64,000 nucleotides of DNA from Actinomycetota bacterium (GTDB lineage: Bacteria > Actinomycetota > Actinomycetes > S36-B12 > UBA10799): positions 28,928 through 92,927 of the forward strand of contig JACJWU010000007.1 of the NCBI GenBank assembly GCA_020636995.1. The letters are read 5' to 3'. A program made the translations under genes and the position numbers. Under the pieces are notes generated by a model. That model was not told where the DNA came from and did no database searches. It saw only the letters and a program-made list of their open reading frames with translations. Positions within the stretch are counted from its first letter, which is position 1. Each line of letters starts with the position of its first letter. Of the stretch, positions 52,788 to 61,319 are shown piece by piece.

Positions 52788-54392
52788 TCAGCCTCCACCC
52801 ATGCGGAACTTCGCGAGTTCCTTGCCGGTCTTGCCGTCGTAGGCGTGAACGGTGCAGACCAGGCAGGAGTCGAAACTGTGAGCGACATTGCCGAGTTCGA
52901 CCGGGAAGTCGGGGTTCTCGATCGGCGTTCCCACGAAGGACTGCTCCATCGGTCCGACATTGGAGTTCCCGTCGCGCGGTCCGATGTTCCACGCGGTCGG
53001 CGTGATCACCTGGTAGTTGGCGATCTTGCCGCCCTCCAGGACGATCCAGTCGGAGAGTGCTCCACGGGCAGCCTCGGTGGAGCCGAAGCCCTTGCCCGAG
53101 TCGGGCTCGCCCGGCTTGACGTAGAACTCGCCGTGCAGGTCGAGTTCCTTCAGCCAGTTCTGCACGTTCTTGTAGTACTTCGGCGCCTCGTGCACACGAG
53201 CCAGAACGCGCGTCAGAACGCTCGGGCCGAGCTCATCGATGATGTTCCTGATGAACGGGTCGGCGTCCTGGAAGTCGGCGGCATCCGGTTTCGCAGCCAT
53301 CATCTGCCTGGCGAGCGGGCCGACCTCCAGCGGGACGTAGCCGAGGTCCGGCACGTCGTAGCGCGGCGCCTTCGCCCACGTGTACTTGCCCTGCTTCGCG
53401 CCTTCGGCCGGGTCGATCGGCTCGGTGACACCTTCCCAGGGGTGGCGGGAGCCGGTGCCCTGGTAGAAGGAGTGCGTCACGTCCTCGGTGACCCGCATCT
53501 GGTCGAAGTCGAAGTACTGGCCGTTGGCGTAGATGCCGGACCGCGCCTGCAGCGCCGCGTTGCGGCCGTCGACCGTGGGGTTGGTGTACAGGTCGGGGTT
53601 GAGGAACGTGCCTGTGGCCAAGTAGTTGCCGTAGCCCTGCCCGTACTTGTCCAGCCCGATCTGCAGTGCCCACTTGATGAACAGCGCGAGGTCGCTGTTC
53701 GCCTGGGATTCGTTTTCCTCCATCCAGGCCTGAACGTCACTCCACGTCTTGTTCTCCAGCCACCGGTCCACCGAGCAGCCGAGCCACTGGCCCTCGAGCC
53801 ACTGCCGCGCCCAGTTCTCGAGGATCGAGATGGACCGGGTGACATCCGACAGGGTCGGCGCGCTCATCACACCGCCGGGGATCATGAACGACGAGTGCGG
53901 CCACTGCCCGCCAAAGATCGCATAGATCTCGACCGGGTGCTGGGAGAGCGTGACCCCGGTCTGGTAGCTCGTGCCGACATACGGTGCGAAGCGCTTGGCG
54001 ACCTCTTCGTACAGCGGGAACGAGGAGTACTGCGCGGCCACCATGTCCGGGCACATGATCGCGTAGAACCAGCGCGGGATGCTCTGCAGCGTCTCGCAGG
54101 CCTGCGCGATGTTGCGCACACGGGTGGCGTTCGGCGGCACATAGGTCGCCCACGCCGTGTCGAGGGCGTAGCAGGCCTTGTACAGGTGGCTGCCGCCGCA
54201 GATCCCGCAGATGCGGGGGGTCATGATGAGACCCGCCTGCGGGTCCTTGCCCTTCAGGATGATCTCGAAGCCGCGGAACATCGCGGCCTCGGTCCAGGCG
54301 TCGGTGACCACACCGTCGGTGATGGCCACCTTCACGTCGAGGTCGCCCTCCACCTGACCGAGCGGGCTGACGTTCAGTTCCATTGTTGTCAT
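52788..54392 (-). CDS. hhyL: [NiFe]-hydrogenase large subunit, actinobacterial group 1h type
   Basis: 534 residues. N-terminal L1 motif RICGICGGSHLYKACYALDT and C-terminal L2 motif SFDSCLVCTVHAYDGKTGKE hold the four Cys that bind nickel and iron; protease cleavage after the His would remove 18 residues. L2 has FDSC rather than the commoner DPC. ATG 54392 follows GGAGAACTCG. It is the H2-activating catalytic subunit. Operon context (DUF1641, NHL, TPR, NifU-like) supports group 1h, associated with high-affinity H2 uptake. Confidence 0.93.
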   Translation of the reverse strand: MTTMELNVSPLGQVEGDLDVKVAITDGVVTDAWTEAAMFRGFEIILKGKDPQAGLIMTPRICGICGGSHLYKACYALDTAWATYVPPNATRVRNIAQACETLQSIPRWFYAIMCPDMVAAQYSSFPLYEEVAKRFAPYVGTSYQTGVTLSQHPVEIYAIFGGQWPHSSFMIPGGVMSAPTLSDVTRSISILENWARQWLEGQWLGCSVDRWLENKTWSDVQAWMEENESQANSDLALFIKWALQIGLDKYGQGYGNYLATGTFLNPDLYTNPTVDGRNAALQARSGIYANGQYFDFDQMRVTEDVTHSFYQGTGSRHPWEGVTEPIDPAEGAKQGKYTWAKAPRYDVPDLGYVPLEVGPLARQMMAAKPDAADFQDADPFIRNIIDELGPSVLTRVLARVHEAPKYYKNVQNWLKELDLHGEFYVKPGEPDSGKGFGSTEAARGALSDWIVLEGGKIANYQVITPTAWNIGPRDGNSNVGPMEQSFVGTPIENPDFPVELGNVAHSFDSCLVCTVHAYDGKTGKELAKFRMGGG

Positions 54393-54407
54393 CGAGTTCT
54401 CCTACGC

Positions 54408-55382
54408 TCAGACCACGAACATGTCTTCTTTGGACCACTTCGGCGCCACGGCGCGGGACAGACCCGCGAGCGCCATGTAGGACCCACTGTCCATACCTTC
54501 GGGTTCGTCCTTGGGGATCACGCCCGCGACCTTCTGGGTCTTGAACACCGTGCCCTTCTCCAAGTCGCCGAACGGGAAGCCGGGCTCGGTGCACCCTGTG
54601 CAGGGATGCCCGGCGCGGGTCTTGGACGATTGCCGGTTCCACAGGATGCGGTTGCACGGTGAGTGCGTCATCGGCCCCCGGCAACCGAACTCGTAGAACA
54701 GGCAGCCGGTCCGCATGCCCTCACCGAATTTCGGCGGGTCCTGCTTGTAGGTGTAGAACTGCACGCGCGTGCATCCGGTCTGCGTGAAGGACGTGAAGAA
54801 CGTCTTCGGCCGCTGGAAGTCATCGAGGGCCAGATCCGCGGCGCGACCTGCGGCCAGCGCGACGATGATCTGGCTGATCCAGTCCGGGTGCGCCGGACAG
54901 CCGGGGATGTTGATGACCGGTAGGCCCGCCTTGCTCACGAAGTCCGGACCGAGGTAACCGCCCTTGACGCCGCCACGGTCGAACTGCAGACCACGAGAGT
55001 CCGACGGGTTGGGCGGGACAGCCGGTAGGCCGCCGTAGGTGGCGCAGTCACCGATGGCGACGACGATGCCGGCCTTCGGCGCGATCTCGTCGATCCAGTC
55101 CTTCATCGGCCGGCCCGCGAACATGTCGAAGCGGCCCGAGCCGTTGGGTGCCTCGATGACCGACCCCTAGTAGACGAAGATGTCGACCTCGCGCTCACCC
55201 TTGGCCACCGACCAGAAGATGTCCTGAGCGGCCTTGCCGATCTCTCCGGACAGGGTGGGGTGGTAGACGACTTCGAGTCCGAAGTCGACTATCAGATCGA
55301 CCACGGACGGTTCGGCGGCGTTGATGAACGACATGGTGTTGCCGCTGCACGCCCCTCCTTGGAACCAAAGCACGCTGGTCAT
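54408..55382 (-). pseudogene. hhyS: [NiFe]-hydrogenase small subunit, interrupted by in-frame TAG
   Basis: ATG 55382 overlaps hypAB by 4 bases after AGGAGGCGAC. Residues 1-71 (VLWFQGGACSGNTMSFINAA ... VDIFVY) run into TAG at 55167-55169. The same frame then continues GSVIEAPNGSGRFDMFAGRP to 54408, with the iron-sulphur Cys in VVAIGDCATYGG, NIPGCPAHPDW, TQTGCTRV, GCLFYEFGCRG and CNRIL..PCTGCTEPGFP. At TAG, homologues have the Glu of VEG, so GAG to TAG is one base change. Full length would be 324 residues. It may be a true nonsense mutation, an error, or readthrough. Confidence 0.9.
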
Positions 55383-56410
55383 GTCGCCTCCTGCAGTTGG
55401 ACGGTGGATTCGGTCTGTGCATCCCCGGAATCGAGGAGCAGGTCGAGCAGAGCCTGCACGCCCACACCGGTGCGGGCGGAGGTCTCCAGGATCACCGCGT
55501 CCGGTGCGATCTGCCGGATGGCGGCGAGCCCCTGGTCGCGGTTCCATTCCACGGCGTCGGCGATGTCGGTCTTCGTGACCACCACGACGTCCGCGGAGTT
55601 GAACAACTGTGGGTATTTCAGTGGCTTGTCCTCCCCCTCGGTGACGCTGAGCAGCGCCACCCGGGTGTCCTCGCCGAGGTCGTATCCGGTCGGGCACACG
55701 AGGTTGCCCACGTTCTCGATCACGAGCAGGTCGTAGTCGGACATGTCCCAGCCCTCGAGGTGGGCCGACACCATGTCGGACTCCAGGTGGCACATGCCGT
55801 CGGTGATGATCTGGCGTACCGCGGCACCCGATCTGGCCAGCCGCTTCGCATCGTTGTCTGTGGCGCAGTCGCCCACCAGCGCAGCCGCACCGAGCCCGCG
55901 TTCGACGGCGGCGGCGAGCAGCGCCTCCAGCAGCGCGGTCTTGCCGCTGCCCGGGCTCGACACCCAGTTGCTGACATGGACATCGTTGACGGTGAACCAT
56001 CCGCGCAGACCATCGGCGAGCAGGTCGTTCTTGGCCAAGACGCCCTCGCGCAGCGCATCGATCTCCGAGCTCTCGTCGAACGTCACGTCCGCGACCTCGA
56101 GTTCTTTGCCCCCCACGATGTCTCCGCAGGGCTCGCCGCACTGCGGGCAGGTGAAGTCCCGGATACCCGGCAACCCCTGTTCGCCGCAGGTCGGACAGTT
56201 GATCACCACCGGCAGTTCATCGATCTGCAGCGTGGAGCCGGCCAGAACGGTCCCCGCGGTGGCCACGTCGTAGGCGAAGTGGAGGGCTTGCGGGACAACT
56301 CCGGACAGCCTGCCGATGCACAGCCGCACCCGTGTCACCCGGGCCTGCGGGTCCGGCAGTGCCTGCGTGACGGTGGTGACCACCGCGTGGGCGATCGACA
56401 GTTCGTGCAT
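55379..56410 (-). CDS. HypA-HypB fusion nickel-insertion protein
   Basis: 343 residues in one open frame. Residues 1-115 are HypA: nickel-binding MHEL, zinc loop Cys72/75 and Cys88/91 (NCPTCG, TCPQCG) and GGKELEVADV. From ~116 the chain is HypB: P-loop VSSPGSGKTALL (~150-160), GDCATDNDAKR, the metal-site pair MCHLE, ENVGNLVCPTGYDLGEDTRV and VVVTKTD. The usual N-terminal HypB metal motif is missing, its place taken by HypA. It would load nickel into the large subunit with GTP hydrolysis. Confidence 0.93.
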   Translation of the reverse strand: MHELSIAHAVVTTVTQALPDPQARVTRVRLCIGRLSGVVPQALHFAYDVATAGTVLAGSTLQIDELPVVINCPTCGEQGLPGIRDFTCPQCGEPCGDIVGGKELEVADVTFDESSEIDALREGVLAKNDLLADGLRGWFTVNDVHVSNWVSSPGSGKTALLEALLAAAVERGLGAAALVGDCATDNDAKRLARSGAAVRQIITDGMCHLESDMVSAHLEGWDMSDYDLLVIENVGNLVCPTGYDLGEDTRVALLSVTEGEDKPLKYPQLFNSADVVVVTKTDIADAVEWNRDQGLAAIRQIAPDAVILETSARTGVGVQALLDLLLDSGDAQTESTVQLQEAT

Positions 56411-56414
56411 GGAC

Positions 56415-56939
56415 TCAGGCGCCCCGCTGCCTGGCGCCGAAGACGCGGGCGAACGTGAGCAGGAAACTCAACGTCTCCTGCACGTCGGGATCCTTGAGTT
56501 GGCGCATCAACGAGAACACTCCGCCGACGTTCACCTGCCGGCCTTTGGTCTGGGTGTCCGCCTCCAGCGCGGCCTCCCCGAGATTGCCGACGACGTCGAT
56601 GATCTCCGGGCGCAGGATCGGGGAGTCGAGGAAACCCTGGATGGTGTCCTTGCGTTCGGCCAGGGTGCCGGTCAGCGGCGCCAACTCGTTCAGAGCTCCC
56701 ACGGCGCCGCGCAGGTTGCTGAGTTCGCCGTCGCCGTCGGTACTCTCCCGGAGCTGCGACACCATGCCGTTGATGTTGTCCGTCAACTCGGGGCCCCGCT
56801 GGAGCAGCGCGGTGGACATCGAGGCCAGTGCGGCCAGAGCGGGCGCGTTGGCGAGGATCACGGCCAGCGACTCCCGGATCTCCGGGTCCGCGAGCATGGC
56901 GGCGAGGGCATCGGTGTCGGTGGGGATCTCTGCGGTCAT
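56415..56939 (-). CDS. DUF1641 protein, first gene of the hydrogenase cluster
   Basis: 174 residues, helical. It shows the DUF1641 pattern: PAPALAALASM-type opening (NAPALAALASMSTALLQRGP), LRGAVGALNELAPLTGTLAE, then VGGVFSLMRQLKDPDVQETL and SFLLTFARVFG. ATG 56939 follows AAGGAGCGAC. DUF1641 proteins recur beside group 1h hydrogenases and formate dehydrogenases and may tether the enzyme to the membrane or to its redox partner. It ends 4 bases before hypAB. Confidence 0.85.
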   Translation of the reverse strand: MTAEIPTDTDALAAMLADPEIRESLAVILANAPALAALASMSTALLQRGPELTDNINGMVSQLRESTDGDGELSNLRGAVGALNELAPLTGTLAERKDTIQGFLDSPILRPEIIDVVGNLGEAALEADTQTKGRQVNVGGVFSLMRQLKDPDVQETLSFLLTFARVFGARQRGA

Positions 56940-57093
56940 GTCGCTCCTTGGCTGGCGGCCCGGGATGTGTCACAGATTGCCGAACGATCGAGGCCGATGT
57001 CCATCCAAAACGCTCAGGTCGCGACGAAAGTCTGACCCCGATCGCCGGCGACGTACGGTTTGGACCGATTTGGCCGGACCATTGGTTAGGCAA

Positions 57094-57395
57094 GGCTGTC
57101 CAGACAGGCTGGTCACGATGGCGGCGTGACCGGCCGAGGAGAGGGCCGACCCGTCCGGCTGACCTCGCGGTGCTCATCGCACCTCCCGGTTAGAGATCGG
57201 CACTCCGGTGAGTGATCGGCATCCCGGTTAGAGATCGGCATCCCGGTTAGAGATACGGCACTCCGGTTAGTGATCGGCATCCCGGTTAGAGATCGGCATC
57301 CCGGTTAGAGATACGGCACTCCGGTTAGTCGCATACGGCCGTGGGACTCTAACCAACCTGCCGCCGACTAACCAACATGCCGATCTCTAACCGGA
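57094..57395. repeat. Palindromic repeat family 1, copy B, with eight-monomer array
   Basis: The array runs from 57185, with eight monomers beginning CGGTTAG or CGGTGAG at 57187, 57206, 57225, 57244, 57264, 57283, 57302 and 57322. Monomer types a (CGGTTAGAGATCGGCATCC), b (CGGTTAGAGATACGGCACTC) and c (CGGTTAGTGATCGGCATCC) cycle every 58 bp. The core and right arm (57330-57395) match copies A and C. The left flank 57094-57190 matches the inverted flank of copy A. No gene is seen from 56940 to 57634. Confidence 0.93.
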
Positions 57396-57634
57396 CTGCC
57401 CAGACAGACCCCGCCGGGCCAGGGCCAACGCCTTGTGTCGAGGCACCTAACACCGCCGCAGCCACGTGATCACAACCTCCCTGCACACAACAGTCAGGCA
57501 CGGCTGCCGAGAGGCCAGAGACTCACAGGGTCACCACCGCAAGTGCGCGTCACGCCGACGTGCGATGCCGCACTACACGTTCTTGACGTGGAGCAGGGCA
57601 CGCGCTAACAGACCGTTGCGACCAACCTGGAGGC

Positions 57635-57937
57635 ATGAACACAACACCCAGGAAACACGTCCGCACCGTCGCCGCATCCACCGCCGTTCTGGTGGGCTCC
57701 GGACTGATGGCCGCCACCGCCCCTGCGCAGGCCGCCGTTGCGGCCGAGCCCGCCGGAGCCATCGGCGTCACCCAGGCCGGTGTACAGGAGTTCACCCGCA
57801 CATCTGCTCAGGGACCGCTGATCGTGCACCGCACGGGCACAGTGGCTGCCCGGGCGTCGATTGCCGCGGCGCCGAAGGTAGTGCAGGCCAAGAAGCGGAA
57901 GAAGTCCAAGAAGAAGTACCGCTCGCGTCGCTCGTGA
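57635..57937 (+). CDS. Small secreted basic protein
   Basis: 100 residues: signal peptide ending AQA (~residue 33), a short Ala/Val-rich mature part and a very basic tail (KKRKKSKKKYRSRRS). Ribosome binding site GGAGG lies unusually close (1 base) to the ATG. It converges on the 57941 gene with 3 bases between stops. Unknown function; the tail could bind nucleic acid or acidic wall polymers. Confidence 0.5.
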   Translation: MNTTPRKHVRTVAASTAVLVGSGLMAATAPAQAAVAAEPAGAIGVTQAGVQEFTRTSAQGPLIVHRTGTVAARASIAAAPKVVQAKKRKKSKKKYRSRRS

Positions 57938-57940
57938 GTG

Positions 57941-58288
57941 TCAGTCGTCGCTGTCGTCGTCGTGATCGTCACGGCCCTCGTCCTCACGCTTCGTCCTGGA
58001 GTCATCCGAGGTCGCGGCAGGAGCGGTGTAGGCAGGTGGCGGCACGACCACGGTTTGCGGAGCCGGCGCAACCGCGGACTGCGGGGCCACCGGCTCCGCG
58101 AGCTCGTCGGCCATCCCGCTCTCCGGCTGGCGGATGGTGGGCGAGGCGGAAGCCGACGGACTCTGAGTGATCGGCGCCGTGGTCTCCTGATACCCCGTCT
58201 GTGATCCCCGCAAGCTGGTGGAATACAGCACGACCCCCAGCACAACGCTGAGAGCGGCCACACCGGTCCAGGCCAAGAGAGTTCGCAT
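57941..58288 (-). CDS. Small membrane-anchored protein with Ser/Pro-rich, acidic tail
   Basis: 115 residues from the ATG at 58288: one N-terminal TM (LLAWTGVAALSVVLGVVLYS), then an external Ser/Thr/Pro-rich linker and a C-terminal run of Asp/His. Longer in-frame starts up to 58390 would add residues before the TM with no support. It diverges from the ApbE gene by ~130 bases. Unknown function; the C-terminal DDHDDD might bind metal ions. Confidence 0.55.
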   Translation of the reverse strand: MRTLLAWTGVAALSVVLGVVLYSTSLRGSQTGYQETTAPITQSPSASASPTIRQPESGMADELAEPVAPQSAVAPAPQTVVVPPPAYTAPAATSDDSRTKREDEGRDDHDDDSDD

Positions 58289-58415
58289 AGGTCTCAGTGT
58301 GACGCCGTCCGTGGCGCCGGACCACCAAAGGGACGTTAAGTCCTCGTCAAGTCCTCCCGCCGGGGACTTGACCAGCCATTGCGTGAGCATTGACCGACCG
58401 CCGCTCCACCCTGGA

Positions 58416-59327
58416 ATGGTGGACTACGAGACGAGTGCCTGTTACCGGACCTGGAAGACCGAGCTGTGGCTGACTGTGAGGGCCGCGCGCAGTACGCGGC
58501 TGCAGCGATGGCTCAACGATCTGCTTCACGATGAGGTGGACGCCCTCGACGGCTTGGCCAGCAGGTTCCGACCCGACTCGGTCTCGACCCGCGTAACGCG
58601 CAACGCGGGCCACTGGACCGAGGTGCCCTGGGACTTCGTCGCCGTTCTCACTGCCGCTCTGCACGCCGCGGAAGCCACGGACGGGCTGGTGCACCCGTTG
58701 TTGGGTCGTCACGTGGTGGCCGCCGGATACGACACCTGGGCGCGGCAAGATTCGGGCATCTCCGCCGGCACCGAGCGCCGCGACTGGCGGGAGATCGAGA
58801 TCTCAGTCGGCCGATCCGCGGCCCGGGTCCGGATTCCCCCGGAATCCGCCCTCGATCTCGGGGCGGTTGCCAAGGGCTGGTTGGCCGACCGCCTGGCCCA
58901 GATCGCGCACGCCTCGACAGGGTTCGACGCGGTGGCCAACATGGGCGGGGACCTGCGCGTGATCGCACCCCAGACAGGCTGGGTCGTCGGTGCGGACCCC
59001 GACCTGCCCGGCGTGGCGACGATCGAGTTCGAACTCCACGACGCCGGACTCGCGACCAGCGGAGTGGGGCATCGGGCATGGCAGGGCGGGCATCATCTCA
59101 TCGATCCGCGGACCGGCCGGCCCGCACGGTCCCCGTGGTTCAGCGTCAGTGCCCTTGCCGCCGACGCCGCGGGGGCCAATGCCGCCGCGACCGCCGGGTT
59201 CGTGTCCGGCGATGACGGTCCCGGGCTCCTGCAGTCGATGGGGCTGGATGCCTGGTTCGTGGGTCCGACGCAGCACACCGTTGGACGCTGGCCGCGGGAG
59301 CCCGAATCCACCCTCGTGGAAGCGTAG
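58416..59327 (+). CDS. apbE: FAD:protein FMN transferase (ApbE family)
   Basis: 303 residues. ApbE hallmarks: ALDLGAVAKGWLADRLAQIA, VANMGGDLRVIA and GHHLIDPRTGRPA, followed by VSALAADAAGANAAATAGF. It attaches FMN to a Thr/Ser of target flavoproteins, usually outside the membrane. No signal peptide is seen. Actinobacterial ApbE genes often lie with an FMN-binding protein and a two-component system; here the two-component genes follow directly, but no obvious FMN-accepting domain is present in the window. GTG 58383 could be an earlier start. Confidence 0.87.
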   Translation: MVDYETSACYRTWKTELWLTVRAARSTRLQRWLNDLLHDEVDALDGLASRFRPDSVSTRVTRNAGHWTEVPWDFVAVLTAALHAAEATDGLVHPLLGRHVVAAGYDTWARQDSGISAGTERRDWREIEISVGRSAARVRIPPESALDLGAVAKGWLADRLAQIAHASTGFDAVANMGGDLRVIAPQTGWVVGADPDLPGVATIEFELHDAGLATSGVGHRAWQGGHHLIDPRTGRPARSPWFSVSALAADAAGANAAATAGFVSGDDGPGLLQSMGLDAWFVGPTQHTVGRWPREPESTLVEA

Positions 59328-59337
59328 GCTGCCGCCC

Positions 59338-60033
59338 ATGGTGCACGTGCTCATCATCGAGGACGATCCGGGGATCCGGACCGCGTTGACCCGGGCGCTG
59401 CAAGCCCGCGGCCACGCTGTGGACAGCGCGCCCGACGGGCTCGGCGGGCTGCAGTCACTGCTCACCCAGGAACCGGAGGCCGTCATCCTCGATCTCGGCC
59501 TGCCCGACGTCTCGGGTGAGCGTCTGCTGGGGATGATCCGCGCGGCAAGCGCGGTGCCCGTGATCGTGGCGACGGCCCGCGACGACGAAGACCTGATCGT
59601 CAAACTGCTCGACGCGGGCGCCGACGACTACGTCGTCAAGCCGTACGACCCCGCGCAACTGGAGGCCCGGGTCCGCGCCGTCCTGCGCCGGGCCGGCGGA
59701 CCTGAGGACGAGCAGCGCAGCGTTGCCGTCACCGTCGGGGGCCTCACCGTGGATCCGGCCAGGCGGACGGCGGAGATCGACGGCCGCCCCCTGGACCTCA
59801 CCCGACTGGAGTTCGACGTCCTGGCCTACTTGGCACAGAACCCCGGGCGTGTGGTGAGCCGCAAGGAACTGCTGCGCGAGGTCTGGCAGCGCACCGACAG
59901 CGCCCGGACGGTTGATGTGCACCTGTCCTGGCTGCGCAGGAAACTGGGCGATGATCCGGAATCCCCGCGCTTCCTGCATGTACACCGCGGAGTCGGAATC
60001 ATGCTGGAAGACGCCCGGGCCGGAAGCGCGTAG
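59338..60033 (+). CDS. OmpR-family response regulator
   Basis: 231 residues: receiver domain (VLIIEDDPG, phospho-Asp in AVILDLGLPDVSGERL, Lys in DYVVKPYDPAQLEARV) and a winged-helix DNA-binding domain (DLTRLEFDVLAYLAQNPGRV, RTVDVHLSWLRRKLGDD). The stop codon is immediately followed by the kinase ATG. With ApbE it forms a plus-strand unit; target promoters unknown. Confidence 0.92.
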   Translation: MVHVLIIEDDPGIRTALTRALQARGHAVDSAPDGLGGLQSLLTQEPEAVILDLGLPDVSGERLLGMIRAASAVPVIVATARDDEDLIVKLLDAGADDYVVKPYDPAQLEARVRAVLRRAGGPEDEQRSVAVTVGGLTVDPARRTAEIDGRPLDLTRLEFDVLAYLAQNPGRVVSRKELLREVWQRTDSARTVDVHLSWLRRKLGDDPESPRFLHVHRGVGIMLEDARAGSA

Positions 60034-61302
60034 ATGTACCGACGGCTCATCATCTTCGGCCTCGCAGTCTGCGGTTCAGCACTGATCGCGCTGCTGGTTC
60101 CACTGGGGCTGGCCGCCCGTGACATCGTGCAGGCCGATCAGATCAGTCAGGCCGCGGCCAAAGCTCGTGGCGTGGCCAACGACTGGCAACGCCAATCCCC
60201 GCAGGACGACAAGGCGCCACCGTTCGACCCGCCCCAAGGAGGCAGCCCGGGAGAGGTCAGCCTCTACTACCCCGACGGTCGCGTCCAGGGACCTGATCCG
60301 CAAGGGGCCGCCAGGGCGGTCGAGGCGGCCTCCCGCGGTGGTGCCGCCTCCGACATCGTGGACGGCTGGGGGTACGTCACCGCGCCGGCCTATTTCGACG
60401 AGGAGATCGCCGTGGTCCTCGTCAGCCTCACCCCCGAGGAACTGCGCGAGGGGCTGATGCCCCGACTGGCGGCTCTGGCCGGGGTCTCGCTGGTGTTGCT
60501 GGGGCTGGCAGGCGGTACCGCGTGGTGGCTGGCCCGGCGCACAGTGGCCCCTCTGCGGGATCTGGAGGAGACGGCGAACGCCGTGGCCGCCGGCGACCTC
60601 ACCGCTCGCGCCCCGCACTCGTCGATCAACGAGATCGCTCACGTCGGTGCCGCCCTGAACCGGCTCACCGGTCGGGTGCAGGAATTGCTTCGGGAGGAAC
60701 GGGAGTACACCGCCGAGCTGGCACATCAGTTGCGCACGCCGTTGACCGTTCTTTCCGTCGACGTCGATGGGGTATCTGACGACGAGGTCCGGGATCGCCT
60801 ACGCGACGACCTCTCGGGCGTGCACATGATGGTCGACGAGATCATCAACACCGCACGTCGCGCAGGCCGGGAAGGACTTCATGCGCTGTGTGATGCTGGA
60901 GAGGTCGTTCAGGACAGGGTCCGCTTCTGGGAGGTTCTGGCCGAGGACCAAGCGCGGGTGTTCGAGCACCGGATCCCCGACGGGGAGATGCTGGTCAGGC
61001 TGACCCCCGACGACTTGGCCGCGGCGATCGACATCCTCTTCCAGAACGTCTTCCTGCACACCCCGGAGGGCACGGCATTCGGCATCACCGTGACTGCGGA
61101 CACCGCATGGGTGGATGTCACTGTGTGGGACCACGGGCCCGGGTTCGACGTCGAACCGTCAGACTCGGACACCGTGGGATCCACGCGCCTGGGCCTGTCC
61201 ATCGCACGCCGCCTCGCCGAGGCCTCGGGCGGGACGATGGTGGTGGACTCCGGGCCCGGCGGAGCCTCGGTACGCCTGCGGCTCGGTCCACCCGGCGACT
61301 GA
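60034..61302 (+). CDS. Membrane sensor histidine kinase with HAMP domain
   Basis: 422 residues. TM1 (LIIFGLAVCGSALIALLVPL), an external sensor of ~110 residues, TM2 (LAGVSLVLLGLAGGTAWWLA), HAMP (RRTVAPLRDLEETANAVAAG), HisKA with LAHQLRTPLTVLSVD and an HATPase with VWDHGPGFD and RLGLSIARRLAEASGG; the N box is LFQNVFLHT, somewhat divergent. Its partner regulator ends at its ATG. Confidence 0.9.
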   Translation: MYRRLIIFGLAVCGSALIALLVPLGLAARDIVQADQISQAAAKARGVANDWQRQSPQDDKAPPFDPPQGGSPGEVSLYYPDGRVQGPDPQGAARAVEAASRGGAASDIVDGWGYVTAPAYFDEEIAVVLVSLTPEELREGLMPRLAALAGVSLVLLGLAGGTAWWLARRTVAPLRDLEETANAVAAGDLTARAPHSSINEIAHVGAALNRLTGRVQELLREEREYTAELAHQLRTPLTVLSVDVDGVSDDEVRDRLRDDLSGVHMMVDEIINTARRAGREGLHALCDAGEVVQDRVRFWEVLAEDQARVFEHRIPDGEMLVRLTPDDLAAAIDILFQNVFLHTPEGTAFGITVTADTAWVDVTVWDHGPGFDVEPSDSDTVGSTRLGLSIARRLAEASGGTMVVDSGPGGASVRLRLGPPGD

Positions 61303-61319
61303 GTCCTCACCGCAGACTG

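Noticed and set aside
52845..54662. 605-codon ORF antisense to the hydrogenase large and small subunits
   Set aside because: No recognisable domain, no start signals; an antisense shadow. Same reasoning for 47207-49126 (antisense to hypF) and 62082-63638 (antisense to GH3).
55139..55169. Selenocysteine or pyrrolysine decoding at the hhyS stop
   Set aside because: The codon is TAG, not TGA, so selenocysteine is excluded. Homologues have Glu at this site, not a special residue, and no PylT/PylS-like gene is in the window. Simple nonsense change or sequence error is more likely.
57185..57395. CRISPR array or direct-repeat origin of replication
   Set aside because: 19-20 bp monomers follow each other without spacers and continue into an inverted core found at two other sites; no DnaA boxes, partition genes or cas genes.
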